DNA from: Pallidibacillus pasinlerensis | GTDB lineage: Bacteria > Bacillota > Bacilli > Bacillales > Caldibacillaceae | DNA length: 50,093 bases | Assembly (NCBI RefSeq): GCF_009996845.1 | Contig: NZ_JAACYS010000016.1 | Span: 1-50,093, forward strand | Direction: 5' to 3' | Part shown: piece after piece, positions 16,713 to 26,283 of the stretch | Layout: every line of letters starts with the position of its first letter | How positions within the stretch are numbered: the first letter of the stretch is position 1 | Position numbers and translations under genes: made by a program | Notes under the pieces: model-generated | Database searches by the model: none | What the model was told of the DNA's origin: nothing | The model's input: only the letters and a program-made list of their open reading frames with translations

Positions 16713-17990
16713 TTGGGTAAAACTAAAAGGGCGGAAAGAAGTTGGGTTCTTTATGACATGGGGACATCAGCTTATTCCGTTGTCATTTCAACAGCTATTT
16801 TCCCTATTTATTTCCGATCCGTTGCGACGAATGCGGGAGTTAATAGTGCAGATGCAACTGCCTTTTTTTCCTATGCTGTTTCCATTGCGACGTTTATTTT
16901 AGCAATGCTTGGTCCCATCTTAGGAACTATCGCCGATTATCGTGGTATGAAGAAAAAATTTTTTACATTCTTTACTGGTATTGGAATAATCTCTACAGTC
17001 GGTTTGCTCTTTGTCCCCGACGATAATTGGTTACTATTAGTATCCTTATATGTATTAACATCGGTAGGAGCAAGTGGAGCGGGATTATTTTATAATGCAT
17101 TTTTAGTTGATGTAACGAAGGAAAGTCGATTTAATGAAGTTTCCTCGAAAGGATATGCGATTGGCTATATTGGTAGTGTTATTCCATTTATCGTTTGTAT
17201 TGCTATTATTATGTTAGCTAGTAATGGAACGATACCAATCTCAACAGGCACAGCAAGTAAAATTTCATTCCTCATTACAGCGATTTGGTGGCTAGCTTTC
17301 ACCATTCCAATGTTAAAAAACGTGAAACAAATGCATTTTGTAGAACGTGAACCGAAGATTATTACAAGTAGTTTTAGAAGGCTTTATGGAACATTTAAGG
17401 AAATTAAACAATATCGAACAATCGTCATCTTTTTAATCGCCTATTTCTTTTACATTGATGGTGTAGGAACGATTATTTCTCTTGCAACAACTTATGGAAC
17501 TAGCCTAGGACTAGATGCAACCGGATTATTAATTGCCTTATTAGCAGTCCAAGTTGTAGCTGCTCCCTTTGCCATCCTATTCGGTAAGTTGTCGAACAAG
17601 TTTGGCGCAAAGAAAATGATTTATGTTGGTATCATTATTTATACAATTGTCTGTATTTATGGATTATTCCTTGATTCTTTACTTGATTTTTGGATTTTAG
17701 CGATGATGGTTGCAACGGCTCAAGGAGGAATTCAAGCATTAAGTAGGTCTTACTATGCCCAAATGGTACCAAAAGAAAAATCAAATGAGTTTTTCGGGTT
17801 CTTTAATATTTTTGGTAAATTTGCAGCTGTTCTCGGTCCGTTTTTAGTTGGAATTACAACACAAATTACCGGCCACTCTTCCTTTGGTATTTTAAGTTTA
17901 GTAGTTTTATTTATTCTTGGATTTATTGTATTAATGTTTGTTCCAGATCAAGAAGTGAAGGAACAAAGTGAAAATATAACAATATCGTAA
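16713..17990 (+). CDS. MFS transporter, UMF1/Atg22-like family
   Basis: Polytopic transporter of 425 residues with about 12 hydrophobic segments. The N-terminal RSWVLYDMGTSAYSVVIS is the signature of the UMF1 family (related to yeast vacuolar Atg22 exporters). The conserved loop motif after helix 2 (GTIADYRGMKKK) is MFS-like. TTG start at 16713 is supported by AAGGAGGT at 16697-16704. Substrate unknown; Atg22 exports amino acids, so amino-acid transport is possible. Monocistronic, with its own terminator. Confidence 0.88.
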   Translation: MGKTKRAERSWVLYDMGTSAYSVVISTAIFPIYFRSVATNAGVNSADATAFFSYAVSIATFILAMLGPILGTIADYRGMKKKFFTFFTGIGIISTVGLLFVPDDNWLLLVSLYVLTSVGASGAGLFYNAFLVDVTKESRFNEVSSKGYAIGYIGSVIPFIVCIAIIMLASNGTIPISTGTASKISFLITAIWWLAFTIPMLKNVKQMHFVEREPKIITSSFRRLYGTFKEIKQYRTIVIFLIAYFFYIDGVGTIISLATTYGTSLGLDATGLLIALLAVQVVAAPFAILFGKLSNKFGAKKMIYVGIIIYTIVCIYGLFLDSLLDFWILAMMVATAQGGIQALSRSYYAQMVPKEKSNEFFGFFNIFGKFAAVLGPFLVGITTQITGHSSFGILSLVVLFILGFIVLMFVPDQEVKEQSENITIS

Positions 17991-17995
17991 ATTTA

Positions 17996-18035
17996 CAAAA
18001 ATCGGGACTGCATTAAGTAGCGGCCCCGATTTTTA
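17996..18035. terminator. Terminator shared by convergent transporter genes
   Basis: AAAAATCGGG pairs with CCCGATTTTT, with a further partial GCTGC-type helix inside. T-runs on both sides suit the convergent MFS and permease genes. Confidence 0.82.
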
Positions 18036-18037
18036 AA

Positions 18038-19420
18038 TTAATTTAGTATACTGTTGTTTTTTCCGTATAAGAAATACAGGATAATTCCAAGGATAAACCA
18101 GATAAAACTAGCAATCCAAGTCGTTACAGACAATTGGGAAATTAAAAATAGACAAGCTAGAAAAGATACGATTGGTAAAACAGGGTATAACGGTACTTGA
18201 AAACCATCTGTAGGTAGATTTTTATTTTTCCTTAATGCTATTATACCAATTGATACCATAGAAAAGGCAATTAATGTACCCATATTTACTAATTCAGCAA
18301 GCTGTGCCAGAGGTATAAACCCTGCAAAAATAGCAACGATAATGGCAAAAGTCCATGTCCCTTTTGCTGGAGTTTGAAACTTGTTTAATTCAATTAAAAA
18401 TTTCGGTAAAAGTCCATCCCGGCTTAAGGCAAACAATAATCGAGCCCCAGCATAAATCATAACAAGCATAACGGTAGTCATGCCGACGATAGCGCCGATG
18501 GAAATAACACCGGAAATCCAACCTTGGTTAACTAGTTGCATAGCGTAACTTACTGGATTACTTACATTTAAATCAGTGAATGGAACGATTCCTGTAAGTA
18601 CAAAAGAAACGGCCATATATAATAGCGCACAGACAAACAGTGATCCAATGATGCCAATTGGTAAGTTTCTTTGTGGTTTTTTCACTTCTTCTGCAGCCGA
18701 TGATACAGCATCGAAACCTAAAAAGGCAAAGAAGACAATTGCCGCACCACTTAAAATCCCTTCAAATCCAAAAGGAATAAACGGTTGCCAATTTGCCGGT
18801 TCAACATAGAAAACACCGATAAGAATAAATAATAGAATAATACCAATTTTGATAAATACCATAATTCGATTTATGTTAGCAGATTCCCTCAAACCGCGAG
18901 TAAGTAAAAATGCAAGAATTAAAATAATAGCCATTGCCGGGAAATTTATATAAGTCCCATCTGCTGGGTTAAATGGTCCTGATAAAGCTTGTGGGATTGA
19001 TAGATTAAATCCTTGTAACAATCCGTTGAAATAAGCGGACCAACCTGTTGCTACTGAAGCAACCGCTAATCCATATTCTAAAACTAACGCCCAACCAACT
19101 AGCCAAGCAATAAGTTCCCCAAAAGTAATATAAGCGTAAGTATATGCACTACCTGTAACCGGTATTTTTGAAGAAAATTCGGCATAACACATACCTGCTA
19201 AACAACAAACAAAAGCTGCAATTAAGAAAGATATTGAAATAGCTGGACCTGCATGTGTTGCGGCAACTGTTCCAGGAAGAATAAAAATTCCGGTTCCAAC
19301 AATTGCACCTAATCCAAGCATTATTAAATCAAAGCCACTCAAAGTTTGAGGTAGCCTAGTTCTCTTTTTCCTTTCTAAAAGATCAGAAATATTTTTCTTA
19401 CGAGAGAATGCATGTTTCAT
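18038..19420 (-). CDS. APC-family amino acid permease (YfnA/CAT-like)
   Basis: Twelve-helix amino-acid transporter of 460 residues. The helix-1 substrate-binding break GLGAIVGTGIFILPG, the EFSSKIPVTGSAYTY segment and the helix-6 FFAFLGFDAVSSAAEE motif are typical of the cationic amino-acid transporter (CAT) branch, closest in feel to B. subtilis YfnA. ATG at 19420 with AAGAAGAGG upstream. Branched-chain, alanine or cationic substrates are all possible. Single gene, convergent with the MFS gene. Confidence 0.9.
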   Translation of the reverse strand: MKHAFSRKKNISDLLERKKRTRLPQTLSGFDLIMLGLGAIVGTGIFILPGTVAATHAGPAISISFLIAAFVCCLAGMCYAEFSSKIPVTGSAYTYAYITFGELIAWLVGWALVLEYGLAVASVATGWSAYFNGLLQGFNLSIPQALSGPFNPADGTYINFPAMAIILILAFLLTRGLRESANINRIMVFIKIGIILLFILIGVFYVEPANWQPFIPFGFEGILSGAAIVFFAFLGFDAVSSAAEEVKKPQRNLPIGIIGSLFVCALLYMAVSFVLTGIVPFTDLNVSNPVSYAMQLVNQGWISGVISIGAIVGMTTVMLVMIYAGARLLFALSRDGLLPKFLIELNKFQTPAKGTWTFAIIVAIFAGFIPLAQLAELVNMGTLIAFSMVSIGIIALRKNKNLPTDGFQVPLYPVLPIVSFLACLFLISQLSVTTWIASFIWFILGIILYFLYGKNNSILN

Positions 19421-19545
19421 AATAAAAACCTCTTCTTCTGTAAAGTGTTAAACTTTAAAGTATTAAAGTGTGTATTTGATATTTTATACATTTCTTATAA
19501 AAAATCAATAACTTTAGTAAAAAATAATGTAGTAGTAATAAAAAA

Positions 19546-19592
19546 GAATCCCTATAGAAATGCTGATTCTTCTTTTCTATAGGGATATTTTT
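19546..19592 (-). terminator. Terminator after the flavodoxin-fold operon
   Basis: ATCCCTATAGAAA pairs with TTTCTATAGGGAT, a 13-bp perfect stem, with A/T runs outside on both strands. It lies directly downstream of the minus-strand 60-codon gene. Confidence 0.85.
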
Positions 19593-19612
19593 TATTAATT
19601 CCAGCAATTAAT

Positions 19613-19795
19613 TTATTCGCCCCAACGTTTTGGGCTCCAAATGGTACCGTCTATTTCCCCTTCCATTTGTTCAATCCGTTTTACTTGTTCCTGAATAATC
19701 TCCTGTGTTGCTTTAATGAGAGTTACTTCGTTATAATCATTACTTTTATCATAAATACGTTGTAGTTCGTGTAAAATCCATTCCTCTTTTTCCAA
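19613..19795 (-). CDS. Small hypothetical protein, 60 residues
   Basis: I do not recognise a family. The product is charged and probably helical (residues about 3-45 with heptad-like Leu/Ile spacing), ending IWSPKRWGE. No signal or membrane segment. It starts with TTG at 19795, preceded by AAAGGAGGT (19806-19813) that overlaps the end of the oxidoreductase gene, so it is co-translated with it, 18 nt apart. A good ribosome site and a terminator right after its stop argue that it is real. Could be an accessory or regulator of the oxidoreductase. Confidence 0.65.
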   Translation of the reverse strand: MEKEEWILHELQRIYDKSNDYNEVTLIKATQEIIQEQVKRIEQMEGEIDGTIWSPKRWGE

Positions 19796-19813
19796 GGAAT
19801 TAACCTCCTTTTA

Positions 19814-20515
19814 CTAAAATGATTGGCGCACTTGATCTAAAACGATCTTTAATCCATCAATGGAGGAGCGGTTTTCTTCAATTAAATCAATGGCAAATTG
19901 GAAAATTTCCGCATCCTTTTTGTCTTCCGTTCGTTGCATTGCTTTTTTAAGTTGGGAAATTAACCACTTTTCTCGGGAAGCAAGACTCGTATTACTTTCC
20001 ATCGTAAGCATTTGCCAATAGCGAATTAATGTATCCATTTTTTCTTCTTCTTCCATATAGGCAAACTGGAAAATTGATAGTGTTTTTAAATAAATCATGC
20101 CTGTTTTATGAGCCATTGCTTGATATGGCTTTGTTAATTCATTAATACTAAATAGTTCAGTCCCCCCTGCTTGATATTCCTTTTCACTTACACCAATCAT
20201 TAGCACTAATCCGAACTCTTTACCTTTTAAAGCATTCCCCCTTTTTCCATGGGCAAAGCCTTCTTCTAACACAACATCTTGCCAATGTTTAAGCATTGGT
20301 GGTGAACTATACCAGTAAAATGGGAATTGGAAGATAATGCGATCATGTGTTTTTAACAATTCTTGCTCTTTTTTTATGTCAATTTTTCCATCCGGATAAA
20401 CTTCTTCTAAATGGTGAACCGTCACTTCAGCAAAATCCTTTAAGGAACTTAAAAAATATTGCTGACTACTTGATTCTAAAATATCGGGATGGGAAACAAT
20501 TAATAATGTTTTCAT
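19814..20515 (-). CDS. NAD(P)H dehydrogenase (quinone), flavodoxin-like fold
   Basis: FMN-dependent reductase of the NQO1/YwrO/KefF type, reducing quinones or other electrophiles. The N-terminal KTLLIVSHPD and the core FQFPFYWYSSPPMLKHWQD with the following GKRGNALKGK stretch are characteristic. ATG at 20515 follows AAGGAGTT; the frame extends to 20569 but without a ribosome site. It is 233 residues, about 50-60 more than the typical 175; the extra C-terminal part (from about 165) is helical, charged and of unknown role. First gene of a two-gene operon with the small 60-residue protein. Confidence 0.85.
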   Translation of the reverse strand: MKTLLIVSHPDILESSSQQYFLSSLKDFAEVTVHHLEEVYPDGKIDIKKEQELLKTHDRIIFQFPFYWYSSPPMLKHWQDVVLEEGFAHGKRGNALKGKEFGLVLMIGVSEKEYQAGGTELFSINELTKPYQAMAHKTGMIYLKTLSIFQFAYMEEEEKMDTLIRYWQMLTMESNTSLASREKWLISQLKKAMQRTEDKKDAEIFQFAIDLIEENRSSIDGLKIVLDQVRQSF

Positions 20516-20768
20516 TGTTAACTCCTTACCTTTTTGTTTTCCAATATTTCTATTATAAAAGTATAGCATGTGAAAAATACAATCGAAATAATCCTGCTCG
20601 AAATTATTATATGTAGTATTAGTATAACCATTTGGGAATTATTAACCTGAAAATTATTAAAATTCTTTTATCCCCGGGAAATATATATGTAAATTCCAAA
20701 ATGATTCATGGTTAGGTGGAAATTATGATAAACTGGCAGATGAATGAAAATAAAGGACGGCGTTGGAA

Positions 20769-21248
20769 ATGAAAATTACAATTGTATCAGTTGGGAAATT
20801 AAAGGAAAAGTATTTAAAAATGGGAATTGATGAATATACAAAGCGACTGAAAGGTTATACAAAAGTGGAAATTGTTGAAGTAGCTGATGAAAAGGCACCA
20901 GAAAATTTAAGTGAAGCGGAAATGAAGGAAGTAAAACGGAAGGAAGGCGAGCGAATTTTAGCCCATGTCCATCCGGATTCGTATGTTATTACATTAGAGA
21001 TTCAAGGGAAATTATTATCCTCTGAAGAACTGGCAGCAAAGATTGATGAACTATCAATCCATGGAAAAAGTCATTTTACTTTTATCATTGGTGGGTCTCT
21101 TGGAATTAGTGAAGAAGTGCAAAAACGAAGTAACTTCGCCCTTTCCTTTTCCAAAATGACCTTTCCCCACCAGCTCATAAGACTTATTTTATTAGAACAA
21201 ATCTATCGAGCGTTTCGAATAAATAGGAATGAACCGTACCATAAATAG
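20769..21248 (+). CDS. rlmH: 23S rRNA pseudouridine1915 N3-methyltransferase
   Basis: SPOUT-class methyltransferase (OrfX in staphylococci) that makes m3-pseudouridine 1915 on assembled 70S ribosomes. It has 159 residues, exact family length, starting [17 protein letters not shown]. The SAM-binding knot [10 protein letters not shown] and the C-terminal RIxRNEPYHK are intact. ATG at 20769 follows AGGACGG; an in-frame TTG at 20763 is poorly spaced. Its last codons form the left attachment site of the island downstream, which leaves the gene intact, as SCC insertion does in Staphylococcus. Confidence 0.97.
   Translation: MKITIVSVGKLKEKYLKMGIDEYTKRLKGYTKVEIVEVADEKAPENLSEAEMKEVKRKEGERILAHVHPDSYVITLEIQGKLLSSEELAAKIDELSIHGKSHFTFIIGGSLGISEEVQKRSNFALSFSKMTFPHQLIRLILLEQIYRAFRINRNEPYHK
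21230..21248 (+). repeat. Left attachment site (attL) at the rlmH 3' end
   Basis: TGAACCGTACCATAAATAG includes the last codons of rlmH (EPYHK-stop). A 19-bp copy with two synonymous changes lies at 31071-31089 in direct orientation. This is the site used by SCC elements. Confidence 0.82.
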
Positions 21249-21257
21249 AGGCAAAAA
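21247..21257 (+). repeat. Left terminal inverted repeat of the island
   Basis: AGAGGCAAAAA is the exact reverse complement of TTTTTGCCTCT at 31047-31057, near the opposite end of the island. Confidence 0.65.
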
Positions 21258-22779
21258 TTGTTGAAGATAAGGTGGAATTTTATTGTCGGAAGCGGGTATT
21301 GGCTGTGGATAATCAGTTTCATTATCCGCTTCACGATACAACATGTGGATAAGTATAAAGGTTTTAGATATGTTGACTTCTGTAAAATCGAATTCAAGTT
21401 CAATGTTTTTAATGGTTCTTGATTTTCCTGTTTGTTTAATTGAAATTTTATCGATCAATAACTGAAGTAGCTGTTTTTGATTTTCTCTTGATGTCAGTTT
21501 ATAAACGAATAGAAATTTTTCAAGCAGCATTTCAATAAGCTCCGGTTGAATAACTTTTGAATCAGAAGAACTCAAATGTACTGGAATCTCATTTTTCTTC
21601 TGCTCTAATTCTCTCTTTTCATTGGAAAGCTTTTGTAATCTTTCTTGAAGGATATCTATCGGGAGTGTATTCTTTTCAAAAGCTTCCATATATTTGTCTT
21701 GCAATTGCTGGATTTCCAACAAGCGGTTTTCAATCTGTTCTAGTTCTTTATTCAGTTTGTTTAGTGAACTAGCAGAACTTGAATTTATTTCTTTTAATGT
21801 TTTTATAGCTTTTGCTTATTGGTAACGAGTTTTTCAATTCTATTAATAACCTCGTCCTCTGCTTCATACGCTTTTATGGAATTCGCTTTACATGCTGCAG
21901 ATCCTTTATTATGGAAATTACTACAAACATAATAACGATGTTTTCGTTTCGTCCCATCCTTTCGTGTAGATGTCGTAATGGAAGGGACCATTCCTTGACC
22001 GCAATCAGGGCAACGCAAAAGACTGCTAAGTAAAAAAGGTTCATTCGATTGGCGCTGTTTAAATGATTTGCTTTTTCTTCTTGCTTGAACTAAACTCCAT
22101 AATTCATCTGAAATGATGGCTTCATGCTGCCCCTCAACAATGATAGGGTCAGGATTCTTTCCTTTTCTTCTCTTAGTGTCCCAATTTTCAACCTTTAACC
22201 AGCTGATTTTACCATTATAGATGACATTGTCTAAGATTGTTGCAATCCCATTTATAGAAAAATAACGGCCTTTTTTCGTTCGATATCCTAATTTATTTAA
22301 GTAGTTTGCAATTGCCTTTAACCCCTTTCCGCTTGCATACATTTCAAAGATCATTTTTACGATCTCTGTTTCTTTATGATTGATGACAAGTTGTTTTTCA
22401 ACAGTATCGTAACCAAATACAGAACCACCATTCCATTGTCCCTCTAATGCCCTTTGTTTCATACCAAGTTTTACATTTTCCGATAACGTATTTCTTTCCA
22501 TTTCCGCAATAGAAGCCATTATCTGTAGAACTAAACGGCCAATAGGGCTTCCGGTATCAAAGTTTTCCGAGTAGGATATAAATTTTACATCGTATTTTTC
22601 AAACTTATCCAAAATGATTAGAGTATCCAACATATTTCTTGAAAGCCGGGATATTTTCCATACCAAAACGGCATCAAATTTGTTGATTTCCACATCATCA
22701 ATAAGCCTTTTCATTGCTGGACAAATCGTATTGTCATCTCAGTTTTGCCCCATAAAACACGATAATAGTAAATGTTTGA

Positions 22780-22808
22780 TTGACTGGGAACTATTTACCT
22801 ATTACAAT
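22780..22808 (+). promoter_or_regulatory. Promoter of the HTH-hsd operon
   Basis: TTGACT (22780-22785) and TACAAT (22803-22808) are 17 nt apart. A near-palindrome AATATAACTATATT (22806-22819) overlaps the -10 region and start, a plausible operator for the HTH protein encoded next. Confidence 0.7.
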
Positions 22809-22849
22809 ATAACTATATTGACTCGGACAATATTTTGGTAGGTGATCAA

Positions 22850-23443
22850 TTGATAGGTTTAGAATACATCCTTGAACTTTATGGTATGCAGCAAATTGAA
22901 CTGGCCGAAAAGCTTGGAATTAAAAAGCAAAATATTAATCTTTGGATTAAAAGAAAGCAAAAGATCTCTAAAAAACATTTACCTACGTTGGAACAAATTT
23001 TTGGCATAGACGCTAAATACTTTTCAAAAGAATTAACTGATTTAGATAAACTGGAGATTCAAAAAGAAAAATTAAAACGGGATTTACAGCCTATTATCAC
23101 GAAACATGAAGAACAGTTCCTCATTGGGGAAGAAAATGATCTTGTTGAAGTGCCGGTTTATGACAAAGAGGAATTGAATCAAATTGAACATGCTATTGAA
23201 AAAGCCAAACTAATTGAAAAATTTCGGAACATGCTTAATCGTGCTGAACATCAACCTTATTTAGACACATTTAAATTGGTTCTTGAACTTTTAGATAAAG
23301 CACAGCATGAACCGGTTTTCCATAAAACAATAGAAGCTTTAGCACATTATTTAGAAGTGTTACCAGATTGGGTGTCAACAGGTCCTGAACAAGACGAATT
23401 TGAAAGTGAATTATTCGAAGTATTAGATGATTATAATTACTAG
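22850..23443 (+). CDS. XRE-type HTH regulator of the restriction island
   Basis: N-terminal helix-turn-helix (about residues 1-58) with the pattern [21 protein letters not shown], typical of Cro/C1-type DNA-binding domains, followed by a ~140-residue acidic, helical C-terminal region of unknown function (many Glu-Lys-Leu repeats). TTG at 22850 is favoured by TAGGTG at 22839-22844; the frame also opens at a TTG at 22835 without a ribosome site. It ends 17 nt before hsdM on the same strand, suggesting it controls the hsd operon, a timing role known for C proteins; this is inference from position. Length 197-202 exceeds simple C proteins. Confidence 0.75.
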   Translation: MIGLEYILELYGMQQIELAEKLGIKKQNINLWIKRKQKISKKHLPTLEQIFGIDAKYFSKELTDLDKLEIQKEKLKRDLQPIITKHEEQFLIGEENDLVEVPVYDKEELNQIEHAIEKAKLIEKFRNMLNRAEHQPYLDTFKLVLELLDKAQHEPVFHKTIEALAHYLEVLPDWVSTGPEQDEFESELFEVLDDYNY

Positions 23444-23460
23444 ATTTAAAAGGAGATGCG

Positions 23461-24981
23461 ATGATGGAAACAGCAAAGATTGGTTTTGAGGAAACACTTT
23501 GGAAAGCGGCTGACAAATTACGTGGAAGCATGGATGCATCCGAATATAAACACGTAGTCTTAGGATTGATTTTCTTAAAATACATTTCTGATAAGTTTGA
23601 AATGAAGTATAACGAGTTAGTTGAAGAAGGAGAAGGTTTTGAAGAAGACCGTGATGAATATACAGCCGAAAATATTTTCTGGGTACCGAAACAGTCACGT
23701 TGGAGCTTCATTAAAGACCGTGCGAAAGACCCGAAAATCGGTCAATATATTGACGAAGCGATGATCGAAATTGAAAAAGAAAACCCGTCACTCAGAAGTG
23801 TGTTAGATAAACGTTATGCCCGTCCTGAGATTGATAAACGCCGTTTAGGAGAACTGATAGACCTCATTTCAACCATTAAATTGCACAGCAAACAAGAAAA
23901 AGACTTACTTGGTCGAGTTTATGAATATTTCTTAGGTAAGTTTGCAAGTGCAGAAGGAAAAGGCGGTGGCGAGTTCTATACGCCACAAAGTGTTGTTAAA
24001 ACATTGGTTGAAATGATTGAACCTTATGAAGGACGGATTTATGACCCTTGTTGTGGCAGCGGCGGCATGTTTGTTCAAAGTGAAAAGTTTGTTGAACGCC
24101 ATCAAGGAAAAATCGATAACCTCTCGATTTACGGTCAAGAATTGAATTCGACGACTTGGAAGCTTTGTAAAATGAATCTTGCTATCCGTGGAATTGAGGG
24201 GAATATCGGTGAACACCATGCGGATACATTCCATAACGATTTGCATAAAACGCTGAAAGCAGATTTCATCCTTGCCAATCCTCCATTCAATGTGAGTGAC
24301 TGGGGCGGAAATGAATTAGTTGATGATGTTCGTTGGAAATTCGGTACACCACCAGCGAGCAATGCCAACTATGCATGGTTACAGCATATAATCTATCACC
24401 TAGCACCAAATGGCGCTGCTGGTATTGTATTAGCCAATGGTTCGCTAAGTTCCAATACATCGAATGAAGGGGAAATTCGTAAAAACATACTCGAAGCGGA
24501 TTTAGTCGATGCCATTGTTGCATTGCCTGATAAATTATTCTATTCAACTGGTATTCCGGTATGTTTATGGATTTTAAACCGTAATAAGAAAAATCATCCT
24601 AAATACCGAAGCCGTGAACATGAAATTTTATTTATCGATGCACGAAACATGGGACAAATGGTTGACCGTCGTCTTCGTGAATTAACAGAAGAAGATATTC
24701 AAAAAATTGCAGGAACATACCGAAACTGGCGGAAATTAGATGGTGAATATGAGGACATTAATGGGTTCTGTAAATCAGCCACAATAGAGGATGTCCGCCA
24801 AAACGACTATGTGTTAACTCCGGGACGTTATGTTGGAATAAGTGATGTCGAGGATGATGGTATACCATTTGAAGAAAAAATGGAAACGTTAACGAGTGAA
24901 TTAAGGGAACTATTTGAAAAATCCCACCGATTGGAAGAAGAGATTAGAAAAAATCTAGGGGGGATTGGGTATGACATCTAA
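23461..24981 (+). CDS. hsdM: Type I restriction-modification methyltransferase subunit
   Basis: N6-adenine methyltransferase subunit of the HsdR2M2S complex. An N-terminal HsdM helical domain (about 5-130) is followed by the N6_Mtase domain with the SAM motif [11 protein letters not shown] (about 194) and catalytic NPPF ([17 protein letters not shown], about 275). It is 506 residues, full length. Two adjacent ATGs (23461, 23464) follow AAAGGAGATG. The stop overlaps the hsdS start by 11 nt. hsdM-hsdS-hsdR order within an rlmH island resembles SCC-borne type I systems. Confidence 0.96.
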   Translation: MMETAKIGFEETLWKAADKLRGSMDASEYKHVVLGLIFLKYISDKFEMKYNELVEEGEGFEEDRDEYTAENIFWVPKQSRWSFIKDRAKDPKIGQYIDEAMIEIEKENPSLRSVLDKRYARPEIDKRRLGELIDLISTIKLHSKQEKDLLGRVYEYFLGKFASAEGKGGGEFYTPQSVVKTLVEMIEPYEGRIYDPCCGSGGMFVQSEKFVERHQGKIDNLSIYGQELNSTTWKLCKMNLAIRGIEGNIGEHHADTFHNDLHKTLKADFILANPPFNVSDWGGNELVDDVRWKFGTPPASNANYAWLQHIIYHLAPNGAAGIVLANGSLSSNTSNEGEIRKNILEADLVDAIVALPDKLFYSTGIPVCLWILNRNKKNHPKYRSREHEILFIDARNMGQMVDRRLRELTEEDIQKIAGTYRNWRKLDGEYEDINGFCKSATIEDVRQNDYVLTPGRYVGISDVEDDGIPFEEKMETLTSELRELFEKSHRLEEEIRKNLGGIGYDI

Positions 24982-26248
24982 CGATTGGAAAGAAGTTCAG
25001 CTCAAAGATGTTATTTTATTTAATCCACGAGAAAGCATAAAAAAAGGTACCATGGCTAAAAAAATCAGCATGGATAAGTTAGCTCCTTACCAAAAAAAAA
25101 TAACTGGATTTGAATATGCTGAATTTAAAAGTGGTACAAAGTTTAAAAATGGTGACACTTTATTAGCTCGAATAACTCCGTGTCTTGAAAATGGGAAAAC
25201 AGCACAAGTTGATATATTAGATGATAATGAAATAGGATTTGGTTCAACTGAATTCATTGTAATGCGTGAAATTAGTGGTATTTCAGATAATGACTTTATT
25301 TATTATTTAGCAATTTCAGATGATTTTAGAAATATTGCAATAAAATCAATGACTGGTACATCTGGTCGCCAACGAGTGCAAATGGATGTCTTAGAACAGA
25401 CGAAATTATTGATTCCACCATTAAGAGAACAAAAAGCCATAGCAAATATCCTTTCCACCTTAGATGAAAAGATTGAAACCAACAACAAAATTAATAAAAA
25501 GTTAGAAGAAATGGCCCAAGCTTTGTTTAAACATTGGTTTGTTGATTTTGAGTTTCCGAATGAAAATGGTGAGCCGTATAAATCAAGTGGCGGCGAAATG
25601 GTTGAGAGTGAGTTGGGGATGATACCTAAGGGGTGGGAGATATGTCAACTAGATGATTTAGTTGATATTATTGATAATCGTGGAAAAACACCACCTTTAA
25701 GCCAGAATAAAACAAATTATCCTATTATTGATGTAAAAGCATTAACTGGAACAGATCGCATTGTAAATTATGATAATTGTTCTAAGTTTGTAGATAAAAA
25801 CACGTATGAAACATGGTTTAGAAGTGGACATCCAAAAACTGGGGATATTTTATTGTCTACCGTTGGGAGCATTGGTGAATTAAAATTATTTTTTGGAGAC
25901 AAAGGTTGTATTGCGCAAAATGTTGTTGCATTAAGAACAAAAAACATTTCTTATTTATATTTATTTCAGTATATGCGACATATAAAAAAACAATTGATTT
26001 CATATAATATTGGATCCGTTCAACCAAGTATAAAAATTACTCATGTTAAAAAACACAAAATACTAGTACCTAAAAAAGATATAGAGGATTCATTTACTGA
26101 AATTATTAAAAACATTTCATTTTTAATTTTTAATAATTCGATAGAAAACCAGAGATTAGTTTCAATCCGAGACAATCTTCTCCCAAAACTAATGTCCGGA
26201 GAAATTCGTGTCCCGTTGGATAATGAAACTTTAGTAGAACAGAGTTAA
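24971..26248 (+). CDS. hsdS: Type I restriction-modification specificity subunit
   Basis: Determines the bipartite DNA target. Two target-recognition domains are seen: residues about 5-165 and about 210-380, each followed by a conserved helical spacer ([34 protein letters not shown] and, at the end, [24 protein letters not shown]). ATG at 24971 has AGGGGGG upstream; a TTG at 24965 is in frame. The 425-residue length shows an undivided two-TRD subunit. Recognition sequence cannot be deduced here. The second TRD (about 25640-26110) is more AT-rich than hsdM and hsdR, consistent with domain exchange. Confidence 0.94.
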   Translation: MTSNDWKEVQLKDVILFNPRESIKKGTMAKKISMDKLAPYQKKITGFEYAEFKSGTKFKNGDTLLARITPCLENGKTAQVDILDDNEIGFGSTEFIVMREISGISDNDFIYYLAISDDFRNIAIKSMTGTSGRQRVQMDVLEQTKLLIPPLREQKAIANILSTLDEKIETNNKINKKLEEMAQALFKHWFVDFEFPNENGEPYKSSGGEMVESELGMIPKGWEICQLDDLVDIIDNRGKTPPLSQNKTNYPIIDVKALTGTDRIVNYDNCSKFVDKNTYETWFRSGHPKTGDILLSTVGSIGELKLFFGDKGCIAQNVVALRTKNISYLYLFQYMRHIKKQLISYNIGSVQPSIKITHVKKHKILVPKKDIEDSFTEIIKNISFLIFNNSIENQRLVSIRDNLLPKLMSGEIRVPLDNETLVEQS

Positions 26249-26283
26249 TGGAAATGGTTCCGATTGCGAAAGGGGAGAGGAGA

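Larger units (their letters stand above)
21192..22738 (-). pseudogene. Large serine recombinase, truncated and frameshifted
   Basis: Site-specific recombinase remnant, likely the integrase of this island. The first frame (22738 to 21803) has the later part of the resolvase domain (VWKISRLSRNMLD, IMASIAEMERNTLSE), the Recombinase domain (GGSVFGYD, IYNGKISW) and a zinc ribbon (CPDCGQG, YYVCSNFHNKGSAAC). Near 21805 a one-base shift moves the sequence into a second frame that carries the coiled-coil (LNKLNKELEQIENRLLEIQQ) and the C-terminal part to 21192. The N-terminal ~60 residues with the catalytic serine are missing: a TGA at 22739-22741 precedes DDNTICPAMKRL. The 3' end runs through attL into rlmH on the opposite strand. 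Confidence 0.88.

Noticed and set aside
21812-22841. Plus-strand frames opposite the serine recombinase
   Set aside because: Shadow frames of the recombinase pseudogene; no ribosome sites and no domain sense.
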